Assembly: GCF_006715305.1 (NCBI RefSeq)
Contig: NZ_VFMY01000001.1
Location: 1,984,001 to 2,048,000 of the forward strand
Reading direction: 5' to 3'
DNA: 64,000 bases
Source of the DNA: Arthrobacter sp. SLBN-100
GTDB taxonomy: Bacteria; Actinomycetota; Actinomycetes; Actinomycetales; Micrococcaceae
The position numbers and the translations under genes were made by a program. Positions 21,815-30,716 of this stretch are shown in pieces. The notes beneath the pieces are model-generated. The model worked only from the letters and a program-made list of their open reading frames with translations. It did no database searches and was not told the origin of the DNA. Position 1 is the stretch's first letter, and every line of letters begins with the position of its first letter.

Positions 21815-23893
21815 CTACGAAGCCGGCGCCTGCGCCTGGATGGCCGTGATGGCCACGGTGTTCACGATGTCCTCCACGGTGCAGCCGCGGGAGAGGTCAT
21901 TCACCGGCTTCCGCAACCCCTGCAGGACAGGCCCGACGGCCACCGCCCCCGAACTCTGCTGCACCGCCTTGTAGGTGTTGTTGCCGGTGTTCAGGTCCGG
22001 AAAGATGAACACCGTGGCCTGCCCCGCCACCGAGGAGCCCGGCATCTTGGACTCGGCGATCGAGGCGTCAACGGCGGCGTCGTACTGGATGGGGCCTTCG
22101 ACGGCGAGGTCCGGGCGGCGCTGGCGCACCAGTTCGGTGGCCTGCCGCACCTCGTCCACCGCCTCGCCGGAACCCGAACCGCCCGTGGAGTAGGACAGCA
22201 TGGCCACCCGCGGCTCCACGCCAAACTGGGCGGCCGTCTCGGCTGAGGCCAGCGCAATATCTGCCAACTGCTCCACGTTGGGATCCGGGTTCACCGCGCA
22301 GTCGCCGTACACCAGCACCCGGTCCGGCATCAGCATCAGGAACACCGAGGACACGATCTTCACGCCCGGGCGGGTCTTCACGAACTCCAGCGCCGGCCGG
22401 ATGGTGTGTGCGGTGGTGTGCGCCGCCCCTGACACCATCCCGTCAACCACCCCGAGCTGGACCATCATGGTGCCGAAGTAGCTGACATCCTGCATGATCT
22501 CCAGGGCTTTGGGCAGGTCAACGCCCTTGTGCGCCCGCAGTTCCGAATACTTCTCCGCAAACTTCTGCCGGAGCTCCGAGGTGGCAGGATCCACGATGTT
22601 GATCCCGGACAGGTCGATTCCCCGGGCAGCCGCCAGCTCCCGGACGTCCGACTCCGGACCCAGCACGGTGAGGTCGCAGACGTCACGCCGGTGCAGGATT
22701 TCCACCGCCCGCAGGATCCGAACGTCGGTCCCTTCGGGGAGGACAACGTGCCGGCGCTGGGCCCGGGCGCGTTCAATGAGGTCGTGCAGGAAGCGGAGCG
22801 GGGTCATCCGTTCAGCCCGCGGCAGGTGCAGCCGCTCCACCAGCTCCGCCTCATCCACCGTGCGGGACCAGAGCCCCAGGGCCGAGGCCACCTTGCGCCG
22901 GTGCCCGGACCAGATCTCGCTCCGGACTTCAGAGACGCGCCGGGCGGTGATGTACGTGTCGTCGCTGGCCGCGAACACCGGGAACGGCGCCTGCGCCAGG
23001 AGCGGGTAGATGTTCGCGTCCGGCGCCAGGCCCCCTGTGAGGATCAGCGCCGACGCCACCGGGAACTCGGGCGAAAAGGACGACGCCAGGCAGGCTACCA
23101 TCACGTCGGCGCGGTCCCCGGGCACGATCACCAGGGCGCCCTCGTCCAGGACATTCAGGAAGTTGCCCACGTTCATGGCCGCCACCTTGATGTCGCGGAC
23201 GTCCCGCTCCATGTCGGCCCGGCCGGCAATTTGCCGCACGCCCAGGGCGGCAGCCACCTCCCCGGTGGTGGGCCGCGCAATCTCCTCCAGCTCCGGGAGG
23301 ACATAGACGGGCCGCTTGGAGGCGCCGGGCTTCACGGCGGCGGCGATCGCTTCGACGTCGTCCGGGTGGGCGCGGTTCACCATGATGGCCAGCAGGGCGC
23401 ACTTCTCCGCGGCGAGCTCCTTGCGGGCAACCTCTACGGCGGCCGCCGCCTCCGCCACGGTACGTCCCTTCGCGCCCACTACCGCCACCACAGGTGCTGC
23501 GAGGTTGTTGGCCAGCCGGGCGTTGAGATCGAATTCGACGGCGGCGTCCTGGCCCGTAAGGTCCGTCCCCTCGATGATCACCACGTCACAGTGGCGGGAC
23601 ATCTCGGCGAAGATCTCCATGCAGCGGGAGTCGATCTCCGCCCGTTTTCCTTCGGCGAGCAGGGACCGGACCTCCTCGTGGGTGAGGCCGCCGCGGCACC
23701 GCTCATCCTCCAGCTCGAACCGCGACTTCATCAGGGCAACCATGGGATCATTCGCCGCATCCGGGCCATGGACGACGGGTTTGAAGAAGCCGATCCTGTC
23801 CGCGTGGCGGTACAGGGTGTCCGCCAGGCCCAGGGCCACCAGGGACTTGCCCGATCCGGGGGTGGTTGCGCTGACGTAGATGCTTGTGGCCAT
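21815..23893 (-). CDS. pta: Phosphate acetyltransferase
   Basis: A 692-residue long-form enzyme interconverting acetyl-CoA and acetyl phosphate. The N-terminal BioD-like P-loop domain begins MATSIYVSATTPGSGKS. A DRTGG-type middle domain follows (about 210-330). The C-terminal PTA_PTB catalytic domain spans about 370-690, with VSGAAHTTAHTIRPAL, YGDCAVNPDP and PDLNTGNNTYKAVQ. Start ATG 23893 with AAAGGGCGG upstream. It feeds acetyl phosphate to ackA, 1.6 kb downstream on the same strand. Divergent from paaI across a palindrome-containing intergenic region. Confidence 0.95.
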   Translation of the reverse strand: MATSIYVSATTPGSGKSLVALGLADTLYRHADRIGFFKPVVHGPDAANDPMVALMKSRFELEDERCRGGLTHEEVRSLLAEGKRAEIDSRCMEIFAEMSRHCDVVIIEGTDLTGQDAAVEFDLNARLANNLAAPVVAVVGAKGRTVAEAAAAVEVARKELAAEKCALLAIMVNRAHPDDVEAIAAAVKPGASKRPVYVLPELEEIARPTTGEVAAALGVRQIAGRADMERDVRDIKVAAMNVGNFLNVLDEGALVIVPGDRADVMVACLASSFSPEFPVASALILTGGLAPDANIYPLLAQAPFPVFAASDDTYITARRVSEVRSEIWSGHRRKVASALGLWSRTVDEAELVERLHLPRAERMTPLRFLHDLIERARAQRRHVVLPEGTDVRILRAVEILHRRDVCDLTVLGPESDVRELAAARGIDLSGINIVDPATSELRQKFAEKYSELRAHKGVDLPKALEIMQDVSYFGTMMVQLGVVDGMVSGAAHTTAHTIRPALEFVKTRPGVKIVSSVFLMLMPDRVLVYGDCAVNPDPNVEQLADIALASAETAAQFGVEPRVAMLSYSTGGSGSGEAVDEVRQATELVRQRRPDLAVEGPIQYDAAVDASIAESKMPGSSVAGQATVFIFPDLNTGNNTYKAVQQSSGAVAVGPVLQGLRKPVNDLSRGCTVEDIVNTVAITAIQAQAPAS

Positions 23894-23993
23894 GGTCCGC
23901 CCTTTGCTGTTCTGCTGGTGCCGGTACTCCATCCTTGCACTTCCTGCGGCGGGCACGCCTCCCGCACGGCCGCCTCCCGCCAAGGGTCTTACT

Positions 23994-24071
23994 GTCCAGC
24001 CCAGTTTTCGAAGGCATTGCCGGAACGCGGCCACAGAGCTGCGGCGTGTACCGGCTAAAACCGGGCTGGAC
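23994..24071. repeat. Palindrome in the pta-paaI intergenic region
   Basis: Arms GTCCAGCCCAGTTTT (23994-24008) and AAAACCGGGCTGGAC (24057-24071) pair at 14 of 15 positions. The 48-base interior has further self-complementarity (GCCGG/CCGGC). It lies about 100 bases upstream of the pta start and 50 before the PaaR-like site, where a terminator would not be expected. Confidence 0.75.
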
Positions 24072-24121
24072 TGTGAAGGCCACGGCCCCACCCTTGACAC
24101 CGGACCCCCTCATGGGATTAC

Positions 24122-24139
24122 CTAATGAACATTCGGTAA
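24122..24139. promoter_or_regulatory. PaaR-like TetR operator before paaI
   Basis: CTAATGAACATTCGGTAA, 23 bases before the paaI start. It shares the (T)GAAC-TTC core with the site before the TetR gene (28800) and the TTCGGTAA half with the paaZ site (33841). One TetR regulator of phenylacetate genes is inferred. Confidence 0.6.
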
Positions 24140-24161
24140 ATAAAGCTGGAGGCAATGACGC

Positions 24162-24623
24162 ATGGCTGAAACAACAGTTTCCGGGGCTATCCACCCCATC
24201 CTGGAGAACGACTACGCCTCTGAGTGGATGGGAATCGAGGTCCTCGCCATCAGCGACGGGCACGCCACTATCCGGATGACACTCCGCCAGGAGATGCTCA
24301 ACGGCTTCGGCATGGCCCACGGCGGAATGATCTTCGCCTTCGCTGACTCCGCTTTCGCCCTGGCCTGCAACCCCGCCAACCCGGCACCGGGCGAGGAGAA
24401 CAACATCACCGTAGCCGCCGGCGTGGACATCAACTTCCTCAAGCCGGCCTACCGCGGGCAGGTGATCACCGCCGTCGCCGACCGCCGCTCCAGCGCAGGC
24501 CGCAGCGGGCTGTACGACATCCAGATCTTCGCTGCCGACGCCGGCGCCCAGCTCGATCCCGAAAAGCCAGGTGAGCTCATCGCCGAGTTCCGCGGCCGCA
24601 GCCGGACCATCCCCAAGAAGTAG
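24162..24623 (+). CDS. paaI: Hydroxyphenylacetyl-CoA thioesterase PaaI
   Basis: A 153-residue hotdog-fold thioesterase. LNGFGMAHGGMIFAFADSAFALACN (about 46-70) contains the PaaI signature with catalytic Asp; VAAGVDINFLKPAYRG forms the central strand. PaaI hydrolyses stalled ring-hydroxylated phenylacetyl-CoA and frees CoA, a proofreading role. Start ATG 24162 lies nine bases after GGAGG. First gene of the paaI-paaK unit, eight bases before paaK, under a TetR-type site. Confidence 0.92.
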   Translation: MAETTVSGAIHPILENDYASEWMGIEVLAISDGHATIRMTLRQEMLNGFGMAHGGMIFAFADSAFALACNPANPAPGEENNITVAAGVDINFLKPAYRGQVITAVADRRSSAGRSGLYDIQIFAADAGAQLDPEKPGELIAEFRGRSRTIPKK

Positions 24624-24630
24624 GAAAACC

Positions 24631-25995
24631 ATGACCCTCCACGCCCCCGAAACCCCCACCTCCGCATCCCCTGCCGCCACAACAGATGCCGTGCTGGACC
24701 GTGAGGAAACCATGTCCCGCGACGAGCTCGAGGCCCTCCAGCTCAGCCGCCTGCAGCACACAGTGGCCTACGCCTACGACCGCGTGCCCTTGTACAAGCG
24801 CAAGTTCGACGACGCCGGCGTCCACCCCAGCGACCTGCGCGAACTCAGCGACCTGGGCAACTTCCCCTTCACCACCAAGGACGACCTGCGCGCCGAATAC
24901 CCGTTCGGCATGTTCGCCGTTCCGCAGAGCGAAGTAGCCCGCATCCACGCCAGCTCGGGCACCACAGGCCGGCCCACCGTCGTCGGCTACACCAGGCAGG
25001 ACCTGGCCGACTGGGCCAAACTCGTGGCCCGCAGCTTCCGCGCCTCCGGCATCCGCCCGGGGATGAAGGTCCACAATGCCTACGGCTACGGCCTGTTCAC
25101 CGGGGGCCTCGGCGCGCACGCCGGCGCCGAAGCGCTCGGCTGCACGGTCATCCCGATGTCCGGCGGCCAGACCGAACGCCAGATCCAGCTGATCCAGGAC
25201 TTCAAGCCGGACGCGATCCTGGCCACCCCCACCTACCTGCTGACCATCGCCGACGCCATGGCCCACATGGGCATCGACCCAGCCTCCACGTCGCTTAAGT
25301 TCGCCGTCCTGGGCGCCGAGCCGTGGACGCAGGAGATGCGGCACGAGCTCGAAGTCACCATGGACATCAAGGCCTGCGACATCTATGGACTCTCCGAGGT
25401 GATGGGCCCGGGCGTTGCCGGCGAGGCCGTGGAGACCCAGGACGGCAGCCACATCTGGGAAGACCACTTCCGCCCGGAAATCATCGACCCCTTCAACCCC
25501 CTCGTGGGCAAGGAAAACGTGCTGCGCGACGGCGAACACGGCGAACTCGTCTTCACTTCGCTCACCAAAGAAGCCCTGCCGATCATCCGCTACCGGACCA
25601 AGGACCTCACGCGGCTCCTGCCCGGCACGGCCCGCCCCGCACACCGCCGGATGGGACGCATCACCGGCCGCAGCGACGACATGATCATCCTGCGCGGCGT
25701 GAACCTGTTCCCGTCCCAGATCGAGGAAATCGCGCTCCGGATCCCCGAGCTCAGCCCGCACTTCCAGCTCGAACTCACCCGGCCTGAGGGTCAGCGCATG
25801 GATCAGCTGACCGTGCGCATCGAACGCCGGGACGCGGTGACCGTGGAGCAGAGCACGACGGCGGCACGCACCTTGAAGGAACAGATCAAGATCCACGTGG
25901 GTTCTTCCTGCGCCGTGGACGTGGTGGAGCCGGGATCGCTGGAGCGCTCGAACGGCAAGCTGCGCCGGATTTACGACCTGCGGCCGAAGGGGTAG
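24631..25995 (+). CDS. paaK: Phenylacetate-CoA ligase PaaK
   Basis: A 454-residue adenylate-forming enzyme making phenylacetyl-CoA from phenylacetate, ATP and CoA. Motifs: HASSGTTGRPTVVGYT (P-loop-like, about 107-122), YGYGLFTGGLGAH, AVLGAEPWT, DIYGLSEVMGPGVA, TKDLTRLLPG and RITGRSDDMIILRGVN (hinge region). The residue range and YxxSE-like motif match PaaK rather than acetyl-CoA synthetase. Start ATG 24631 with TAGGAAAA upstream; eight bases separate it from paaI. Ends before a strong terminator. Confidence 0.95.
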   Translation: MTLHAPETPTSASPAATTDAVLDREETMSRDELEALQLSRLQHTVAYAYDRVPLYKRKFDDAGVHPSDLRELSDLGNFPFTTKDDLRAEYPFGMFAVPQSEVARIHASSGTTGRPTVVGYTRQDLADWAKLVARSFRASGIRPGMKVHNAYGYGLFTGGLGAHAGAEALGCTVIPMSGGQTERQIQLIQDFKPDAILATPTYLLTIADAMAHMGIDPASTSLKFAVLGAEPWTQEMRHELEVTMDIKACDIYGLSEVMGPGVAGEAVETQDGSHIWEDHFRPEIIDPFNPLVGKENVLRDGEHGELVFTSLTKEALPIIRYRTKDLTRLLPGTARPAHRRMGRITGRSDDMIILRGVNLFPSQIEEIALRIPELSPHFQLELTRPEGQRMDQLTVRIERRDAVTVEQSTTAARTLKEQIKIHVGSSCAVDVVEPGSLERSNGKLRRIYDLRPKG

Positions 25996-26014
25996 GCAAC
26001 CCAAGGCAGGTCCT

Positions 26015-26054
26015 GAAATCAGCGCCGGCAGCTTCGGCCGCCGGCGCTGATTTC
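26015..26054. terminator. Bidirectional terminator after paaK
   Basis: A perfect 15-bp stem, GAAATCAGCGCCGGC with GCCGGCGCTGATTTC, and a 10-base loop. It lies between convergent genes ending at 25995 and 26075. T/A-rich ends of the stem give short U-runs in both directions. Confidence 0.85.
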
Positions 26055-26074
26055 GCGCGTGCTGTGAGGCGCGC

Positions 26075-27883
26075 TCAGGGGCTGCCTGCCACCAGGGCGA
26101 GATTGCCCACCACGTCCCCGTCTTCCAGCCGGAGATGGGCCTGCCTGGCGTCGAGCAGGGGGAACCGGCCTGCTATCACCGGTGCGATCTTCCGGGCTTC
26201 CAGCAGTTCGTACAGCGTTGCCCAGGCGTCCATCAGCGGCTTCCGGTCCAGCCGCCAGGACGTCGTCCCATACAGGCGGATCCTCTTCCCCTTCGGGACC
26301 AGGTTCTGTTTTATGGCCCGGACCATGAGCTTGAAGGTGGAGGCGGGGCTGCCGGGGTTGGCGTACTCCACGAGGACGCCGCCGGGCCGGAGTACCGCCA
26401 GGCCGGCCCGCACCCAGTCCCCGCCCCTTCCGTCGAGCACGGCGTCCACCCCATCAGGCTCCATGCGCTGCAGGGCCTTCACCGCGTCCTCAGCCCGCGC
26501 GCCCAAGGGCACCACGCCATGATCAACCAGCCACGGGTGCTTGGAGGGAAGGTCCGCTCCGTAGATCCTCAGCTGCAGCAATTGCCCGAGTTGGATGAGC
26601 GCGGTTCCAATCCCGCCTGCGGCGCCGGTGACAAGAATGGCCTGGCCCCGCCGGATCCGGGCCACCCGGGACAGTGTCTGGTGGGCCACGAGGTAGTTCA
26701 GTCCAACAGCCACCACCTCGCCGGCGTCCAGTCCGGCGGAAACCCCCATCATCGGGTGCGAGCTCACGAAGATGTACTCGGCATACCCGCCCTTTTCCGT
26801 CATTACGACAACACGGTCCCCGGCGGCAACGGCGGTGACGCCGGCTCCTACGGCGTCCACCACCCCAACCACGGCGTAGCCGGGCACAAAGGGGAACCTT
26901 GGCGGGTACGTCGAAAGCCCTTTGCGGGCCTGCACATCCACTGCGCTCACGCTGCAGGCCTCCACCCGCACCCTGGCCTCGCCCCGCCGCGGCGCCCTCA
27001 GCCGCCGTCGTATTACTTCCAGCACCTCCGGGCCGCCCACCCGGACCGCGGCTACACCCTGGTAGTCGATGGGCAAACCGGGCCGCCGCGCAGCTGTGAC
27101 CCGTGCCGCAAGCTCCTCCAGCTGTCGGGCCGCCTGGGGCGCGGAGACTGCGGGCCCATGTCCACTGGCCAGCAGCCGGGGCCGAAGCCGGGCCAAGGCA
27201 GCGATGGAAGCCTCCGCCGTCGGCCGGTCCCACGTGGCAATCCAAGGCGGGCCGCTTACCCGCGATCCTCCGGTCAGCAGTCCGCGCACGGAGTTCACAT
27301 CGGTGGCCAGTACAGCATCTCCCGTGAGCAGCACGCGGTCGGATTCCCGGAAAAGGGCGATGTGCCCGGGAGTGTGCCCCGGCGTGGGCACGCATCTCCA
27401 GTCCGGCAGCCCGGGCACGCCCGCCCCTGGTTCGAGGATGCGCACGACGCCGGTCATGTCCGTCGCGGGCAAGGTCCCCTTCGGCAGCAGCATCATCAGT
27501 GGCCGCAGCACCCACCGGTCCAGGGGATTGGCGTACTCGTCCAGCAGGACACCGCGGGCCAGCGGCAGTTCGTCGGGGTGGACGTACACGGGCACGTCCC
27601 ATTTCCGGGCCAGCCCGGGCGCCGCGCCGGTGTGGTCTGGATGGATGTGGGTCAGCACGATCGCCGCCGGCCGCGCGCCCGTGCCGAAGAGTGATTCTGC
27701 AGCCGCAGTGATCACCCGCTCCGCCCCGGGCCAGCCGGCATCCACCAGCACCCACCCCGGCCCGGACTCAACCAGATAGACGTGGGAGGACATCCGTCCC
27801 ATGCCCGTGCGCACCTGGTGCACCCCCTCGGCGACGGCGATAGGGTGGGCGCCAGTGGGCTGCACCTCTTTGCGCCTGATCAT
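26075..27883 (-). CDS. Fusion of metallo-beta-lactamase fold and zinc-free alcohol dehydrogenase/quinone reductase
   Basis: A 602-residue two-domain protein. Residues about 10-270 form an MBL-fold hydrolase: VLTHIHPDHTG (HxHxDH), PTPGHTPGHIAL, LLTGDAVLA and a late SGHGP give the metal ligands. Residues about 285-600 form a medium-chain reductase: RVRVEACSVSAVDVQAR, PFVPGYAVVGVVDAVG and the NADP fold VTGAAGGIGTALIQLGQLL. Catalytic-zinc cysteines are absent, which points to a quinone/enone reductase. One continuous reading frame joins them through a linker. A hydrolase-reductase cascade or substrate channelling is possible; substrates unknown. Its start overlaps the upstream membrane gene by four bases (ATGA). 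Confidence 0.88.
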   Translation of the reverse strand: MIRRKEVQPTGAHPIAVAEGVHQVRTGMGRMSSHVYLVESGPGWVLVDAGWPGAERVITAAAESLFGTGARPAAIVLTHIHPDHTGAAPGLARKWDVPVYVHPDELPLARGVLLDEYANPLDRWVLRPLMMLLPKGTLPATDMTGVVRILEPGAGVPGLPDWRCVPTPGHTPGHIALFRESDRVLLTGDAVLATDVNSVRGLLTGGSRVSGPPWIATWDRPTAEASIAALARLRPRLLASGHGPAVSAPQAARQLEELAARVTAARRPGLPIDYQGVAAVRVGGPEVLEVIRRRLRAPRRGEARVRVEACSVSAVDVQARKGLSTYPPRFPFVPGYAVVGVVDAVGAGVTAVAAGDRVVVMTEKGGYAEYIFVSSHPMMGVSAGLDAGEVVAVGLNYLVAHQTLSRVARIRRGQAILVTGAAGGIGTALIQLGQLLQLRIYGADLPSKHPWLVDHGVVPLGARAEDAVKALQRMEPDGVDAVLDGRGGDWVRAGLAVLRPGGVLVEYANPGSPASTFKLMVRAIKQNLVPKGKRIRLYGTTSWRLDRKPLMDAWATLYELLEARKIAPVIAGRFPLLDARQAHLRLEDGDVVGNLALVAGSP

Positions 27884-28641
27884 CCGTCACCCGCCTTGGA
27901 CGCTCTGGAAGCTCTGGCGCCCCGGGTCGCCGCGCTACCGGGTGGCCCCGTAGTTGCGGGGCGGCGGAGCAGGAAAACGGAAGCCAGCACCACCCAAACC
28001 GCCGGCAGAAGGTTTGCCGCCACCACTGGCCCCCAACCCGCAGCGTTGTAGAACCCGGCAGGGTCCAGGGGTCCGCCATACATGGAAGGCACGGCCGCCA
28101 CGCACAGAAGGACACCGGCATAGGCAATCCAACGGGTCCAGCGCGGAAGGACACCGGTGGCGGCGGCTGCCCAGCCTGCTGCAGCCAGGAAAAGCGCAGT
28201 GATGGCGAAGGCTATGGAGCTGTTGTAAATCAGGATGTAGCCCATGGTCAGGGCCCGGTTGACCGAGGGGTCCGGCTCAGGCGCCATGGCGTCCAGGGCA
28301 AGGCCGCCTTCGAGTCCATTTGCTACCAGAGTCACACCGAGCCAGACGGCCATGGAGGAGACCACCAACGATCCCGCCCATCCGTAGCGGGGGTCGGCCC
28401 GCCGGATAAGGTGCCCAAGACCGGCCGCAAAGACCATGGCAGCCGCGTACAGTCCGAGGTTGAGCAGGATCCGGGTGAAGATGATGTTCCTGATCCGCCA
28501 CGCCTCAGCCGCACCGCCGACACCGTCGTAGATGCCAACGGAAGGGTCGTGGACCAGGTAGAGCGGAAACTGCGCAGTCCAGAAGACGGCCATTCCGCAG
28601 GCAGCCCAGCCGGTAAGACGCCGTATCCATCTCTCGTCCAT
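27880..28641 (-). CDS. Multi-pass membrane protein, function unknown
   Basis: A 253-residue protein with about six predicted transmembrane helices (near 10-28, 55-75, 85-108, 128-155, 165-182 and 196-220) and a Ser/Ala/Arg-rich tail. There are no catalytic motifs that I can name. ATGA overlap with the MBL-reductase fusion downstream implies a joint operon, and divergence from the TetR gene implies a shared promoter region. It resembles generic DUF4386-like membrane proteins only in overall pattern; family not assigned. Confidence 0.72.
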   Translation of the reverse strand: MDERWIRRLTGWAACGMAVFWTAQFPLYLVHDPSVGIYDGVGGAAEAWRIRNIIFTRILLNLGLYAAAMVFAAGLGHLIRRADPRYGWAGSLVVSSMAVWLGVTLVANGLEGGLALDAMAPEPDPSVNRALTMGYILIYNSSIAFAITALFLAAAGWAAAATGVLPRWTRWIAYAGVLLCVAAVPSMYGGPLDPAGFYNAAGWGPVVAANLLPAVWVVLASVFLLRRPATTGPPGSAATRGARASRASKAGDG

Positions 28642-28799
28642 GGCTAAAAATCCTTCCGCATTCTGCGGGACCGGATTGAGGGCGCCTCACGTGCGTCCGC
28701 CAGGGGTCCCTCCTGGATCACCAGCGTTCTCCCCTTCCAGGAAGCTGGACAGGGCCGAACGTCCCTCATTGGGCGGCAGGCAGTGTGCAGTTAGTTGAG

Positions 28800-28816
28800 T
28801 TACTGAACGTTCATGA
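28800..28816. promoter_or_regulatory. Operator-like site before the TetR regulator
   Basis: TTACTGAACGTTCATGA with the perfect palindrome TGAACGTTCA at 28804-28813, directly before the TetR start codons. It resembles the sites before paaI, paaZ and the thiolase operon. Autoregulation is inferred. Confidence 0.65.
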
Positions 28817-28829
28817 GAAAATGGCGGGT

Positions 28830-29435
28830 ATGTCCACAACTGATGCACCCATAAAACGCGGCCGCCCCGGATACGACCAGCAGTCGGTGCTGCGCATCGC
28901 CGTGGACGTCTTTAACCGGCACGGTTACGACGCGACCTCCATGGGCATCCTGGCGGACAACCTGGGCATCTCGAAGTCGGCGATCTACCACCACGTGCCG
29001 TCCAAGGGTGACCTGCTCAAGCTCGCCCTGGACCATGCGCTCGGCGGGCTTGAGTCAATCCTGGAAGAGCCGCAGGCCACGTCCGGCGCAGCAGATGCCC
29101 GGCTGGAATTTGTCCTCCGGCAAACGGTGGCAGTACTCGTGGAGCGGCTGCCGTTCGTCACGCTGCTCCTGCGGCTCCGCGGGAACACCGAGATTGAACG
29201 CGATGCACTCGAGAGGCGCCGCACCTTCGACCACAAGGTGGCCGGACTGATCTCAGCTGCCCGGGACGAAGGGTCGCTGCGCCAGGACATCGACCCCCGG
29301 ACGGTCACCCGGCTACTCTTCGGCATGATCAACTCGATCGTGGAATGGTACAAACCGGGCGGCTCCCTCTCACCGAAGCGGCTTGCCGACGACGTCATCA
29401 CCATGGCGTTCGACGGGCTCCATTCGCAGCCTTAA
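28830..29435 (+). CDS. paaR: TetR-family regulator, probable PaaR
   Basis: A 201-residue TetR protein. N-terminal helix-turn-helix about 18-65 (RIAVDVFNRHGYDATSMGIL, LGISKSAIYHHVPSKGDLL), then an all-helical ligand domain with LVERLPFVTLLLRLRG. This closely fits actinobacterial PaaR, which represses phenylacetate genes and is released by phenylacetyl-CoA. Two ATGs compete: 28830 (MSTTDAPIKRG) and 28821; neither has a strong ribosome site. The operator-like palindrome lies immediately upstream. Confidence 0.82.
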   Translation: MSTTDAPIKRGRPGYDQQSVLRIAVDVFNRHGYDATSMGILADNLGISKSAIYHHVPSKGDLLKLALDHALGGLESILEEPQATSGAADARLEFVLRQTVAVLVERLPFVTLLLRLRGNTEIERDALERRRTFDHKVAGLISAARDEGSLRQDIDPRTVTRLLFGMINSIVEWYKPGGSLSPKRLADDVITMAFDGLHSQP

Positions 29436-29477
29436 GCCGCCACCCGGGAGCCGGCCCGGGGACCCCAACCCCCCAAG

Positions 29478-29499
29478 AATACTAAGTGTGCTTGGTATT
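29478..29499. promoter_or_regulatory. Palindromic site before htrA-like gene
   Basis: AATAC-T-AAG-TGTG-CTT-G-GTATT, a 22-base palindrome with one mismatched pair, 58 bases before the start of the serine protease gene. Position and symmetry suggest an operator; no regulator was recognised. Confidence 0.45.
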
Positions 29500-29557
29500 T
29501 CTGTTGTTGCCCGGCTACGGTGGTAGAAGCAGCCAGCATCCGCAGGAGGTCAGTCCA

Positions 29558-30691
29558 TTGAGCATCAGCACCAGCCAGGGATTACGCCGTCCTGCCCGCT
29601 TCGGCACACTGGCCGGAGCCGCAGTGCTGGCAGCTTCCCTGACCCTGGCCGCCTGCACTTCCCAGGATCCTCCTGGGCCGACCGAAACCTCCGGTGCCAG
29701 TACGGCGGGAAGCAGCACCTCGCCGTCGGCCGCCACGTCGTCGGGCACCAGCGCTTCAGCGGCCGCCGGCAACCCCGCTCCGGCCCCCGATGCGGCCGGC
29801 GGCATTCCCGAACTGGTGGAGAACCTGGCCCCCTCGGTGGTGACCATCTTCACCGAAAGCGGGCTGGGCAGCGGCGTTGTGTATTCCGAGGACGGGCTCA
29901 TCATTACCAATGAGCACGTGATCAGCGGCAACACCAGGGTGGAGGTTGGTTTCGCTGACGGCCAGCGGGTCCAGGGGACGGTCAAGGCCAGCGACCCAGT
30001 CACCGACCTGGCCCTGGTACAGGCTGACCGGAAGGGCCTGCCCAAGCCCACCTACCAGAGCACGCTGCCCCGGGTGGGCGAGGGCGCCGTGGTGCTGGGT
30101 TCCCCGCTGGGCTTCGAGAACACGGCCACGGCCGGGATCATCTCCGGGCTGCACCGGTCCATCCCGGGCTCGGCCTCCAACAGCCTGTCCCTGGTGGACC
30201 TGATCCAGACGGACGCACCGATCAGCCCGGGTAACTCCGGCGGCGCCGTGATCAACATGCGCGGCGAAATCATTGGTATCAGCGAGGCTTACATCCCACC
30301 ATCGGCCGGTGCTGTTTCCCTCGGTTTTGCCATCCCGGCGGCCACGGCCGTGCAGGTGGCGGAGGAACTGCTGGCCGACGGCACAGCCGAACACGCCTAC
30401 CTCGGCCTGACCCCGGGCGAACTGACGCCGCAGATCGCGGACCAGCTGGGCATCGGGGAGAGTACCGGCGTCGTGGTTCTGTCCGTGGATGAGGACGGCC
30501 CGGCGGGACGGGCAGGAATCCGCCCCGGTGACGTCCTGGAGTCCATGGAAGGCGTGGAGCTGAATGCTCCCGAGAAACTCCTGGCCGAACTGCGCAACCG
30601 CAACCCCGGCGATACCGTCAGTTTCAAAGTCAAGCGCGGCGACCAGAGCCTTGACCTCAAAGCGGACCTGATCGACCGGCCAACACAGTAG
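29558..30691 (+). CDS. HtrA/DegP-type serine protease lipoprotein with PDZ domain
   Basis: A 377-residue extracytoplasmic protease. Signal peptide with lipobox LAAC at about 30-33, then a Ser/Thr/Ala linker and trypsin-like domain. The triad is His in IITNEHVIS, Asp in DLALVQADRKG and Ser in GNSGGAVINM. A C-terminal PDZ domain follows (GVVVLSVDEDGPAGRAGIRPGD). Start is TTG 29558, eight bases after AGGAGG (29544-29549); upstream in-frame GTG lacks such a site. Quality control of exported proteins is the expected role. Followed by a small acidic protein gene 25 bases on. Confidence 0.92.
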   Translation: MSISTSQGLRRPARFGTLAGAAVLAASLTLAACTSQDPPGPTETSGASTAGSSTSPSAATSSGTSASAAAGNPAPAPDAAGGIPELVENLAPSVVTIFTESGLGSGVVYSEDGLIITNEHVISGNTRVEVGFADGQRVQGTVKASDPVTDLALVQADRKGLPKPTYQSTLPRVGEGAVVLGSPLGFENTATAGIISGLHRSIPGSASNSLSLVDLIQTDAPISPGNSGGAVINMRGEIIGISEAYIPPSAGAVSLGFAIPAATAVQVAEELLADGTAEHAYLGLTPGELTPQIADQLGIGESTGVVVLSVDEDGPAGRAGIRPGDVLESMEGVELNAPEKLLAELRNRNPGDTVSFKVKRGDQSLDLKADLIDRPTQ

Positions 30692-30716
30692 TACAACCAG
30701 AGAGGAAGGCCAGACA

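Noticed and set aside
22529..24058. Plus-strand frame opposite pta
   Set aside because: Shadow of pta, which has all expected motifs and a correct start; the antisense frame has no domain.
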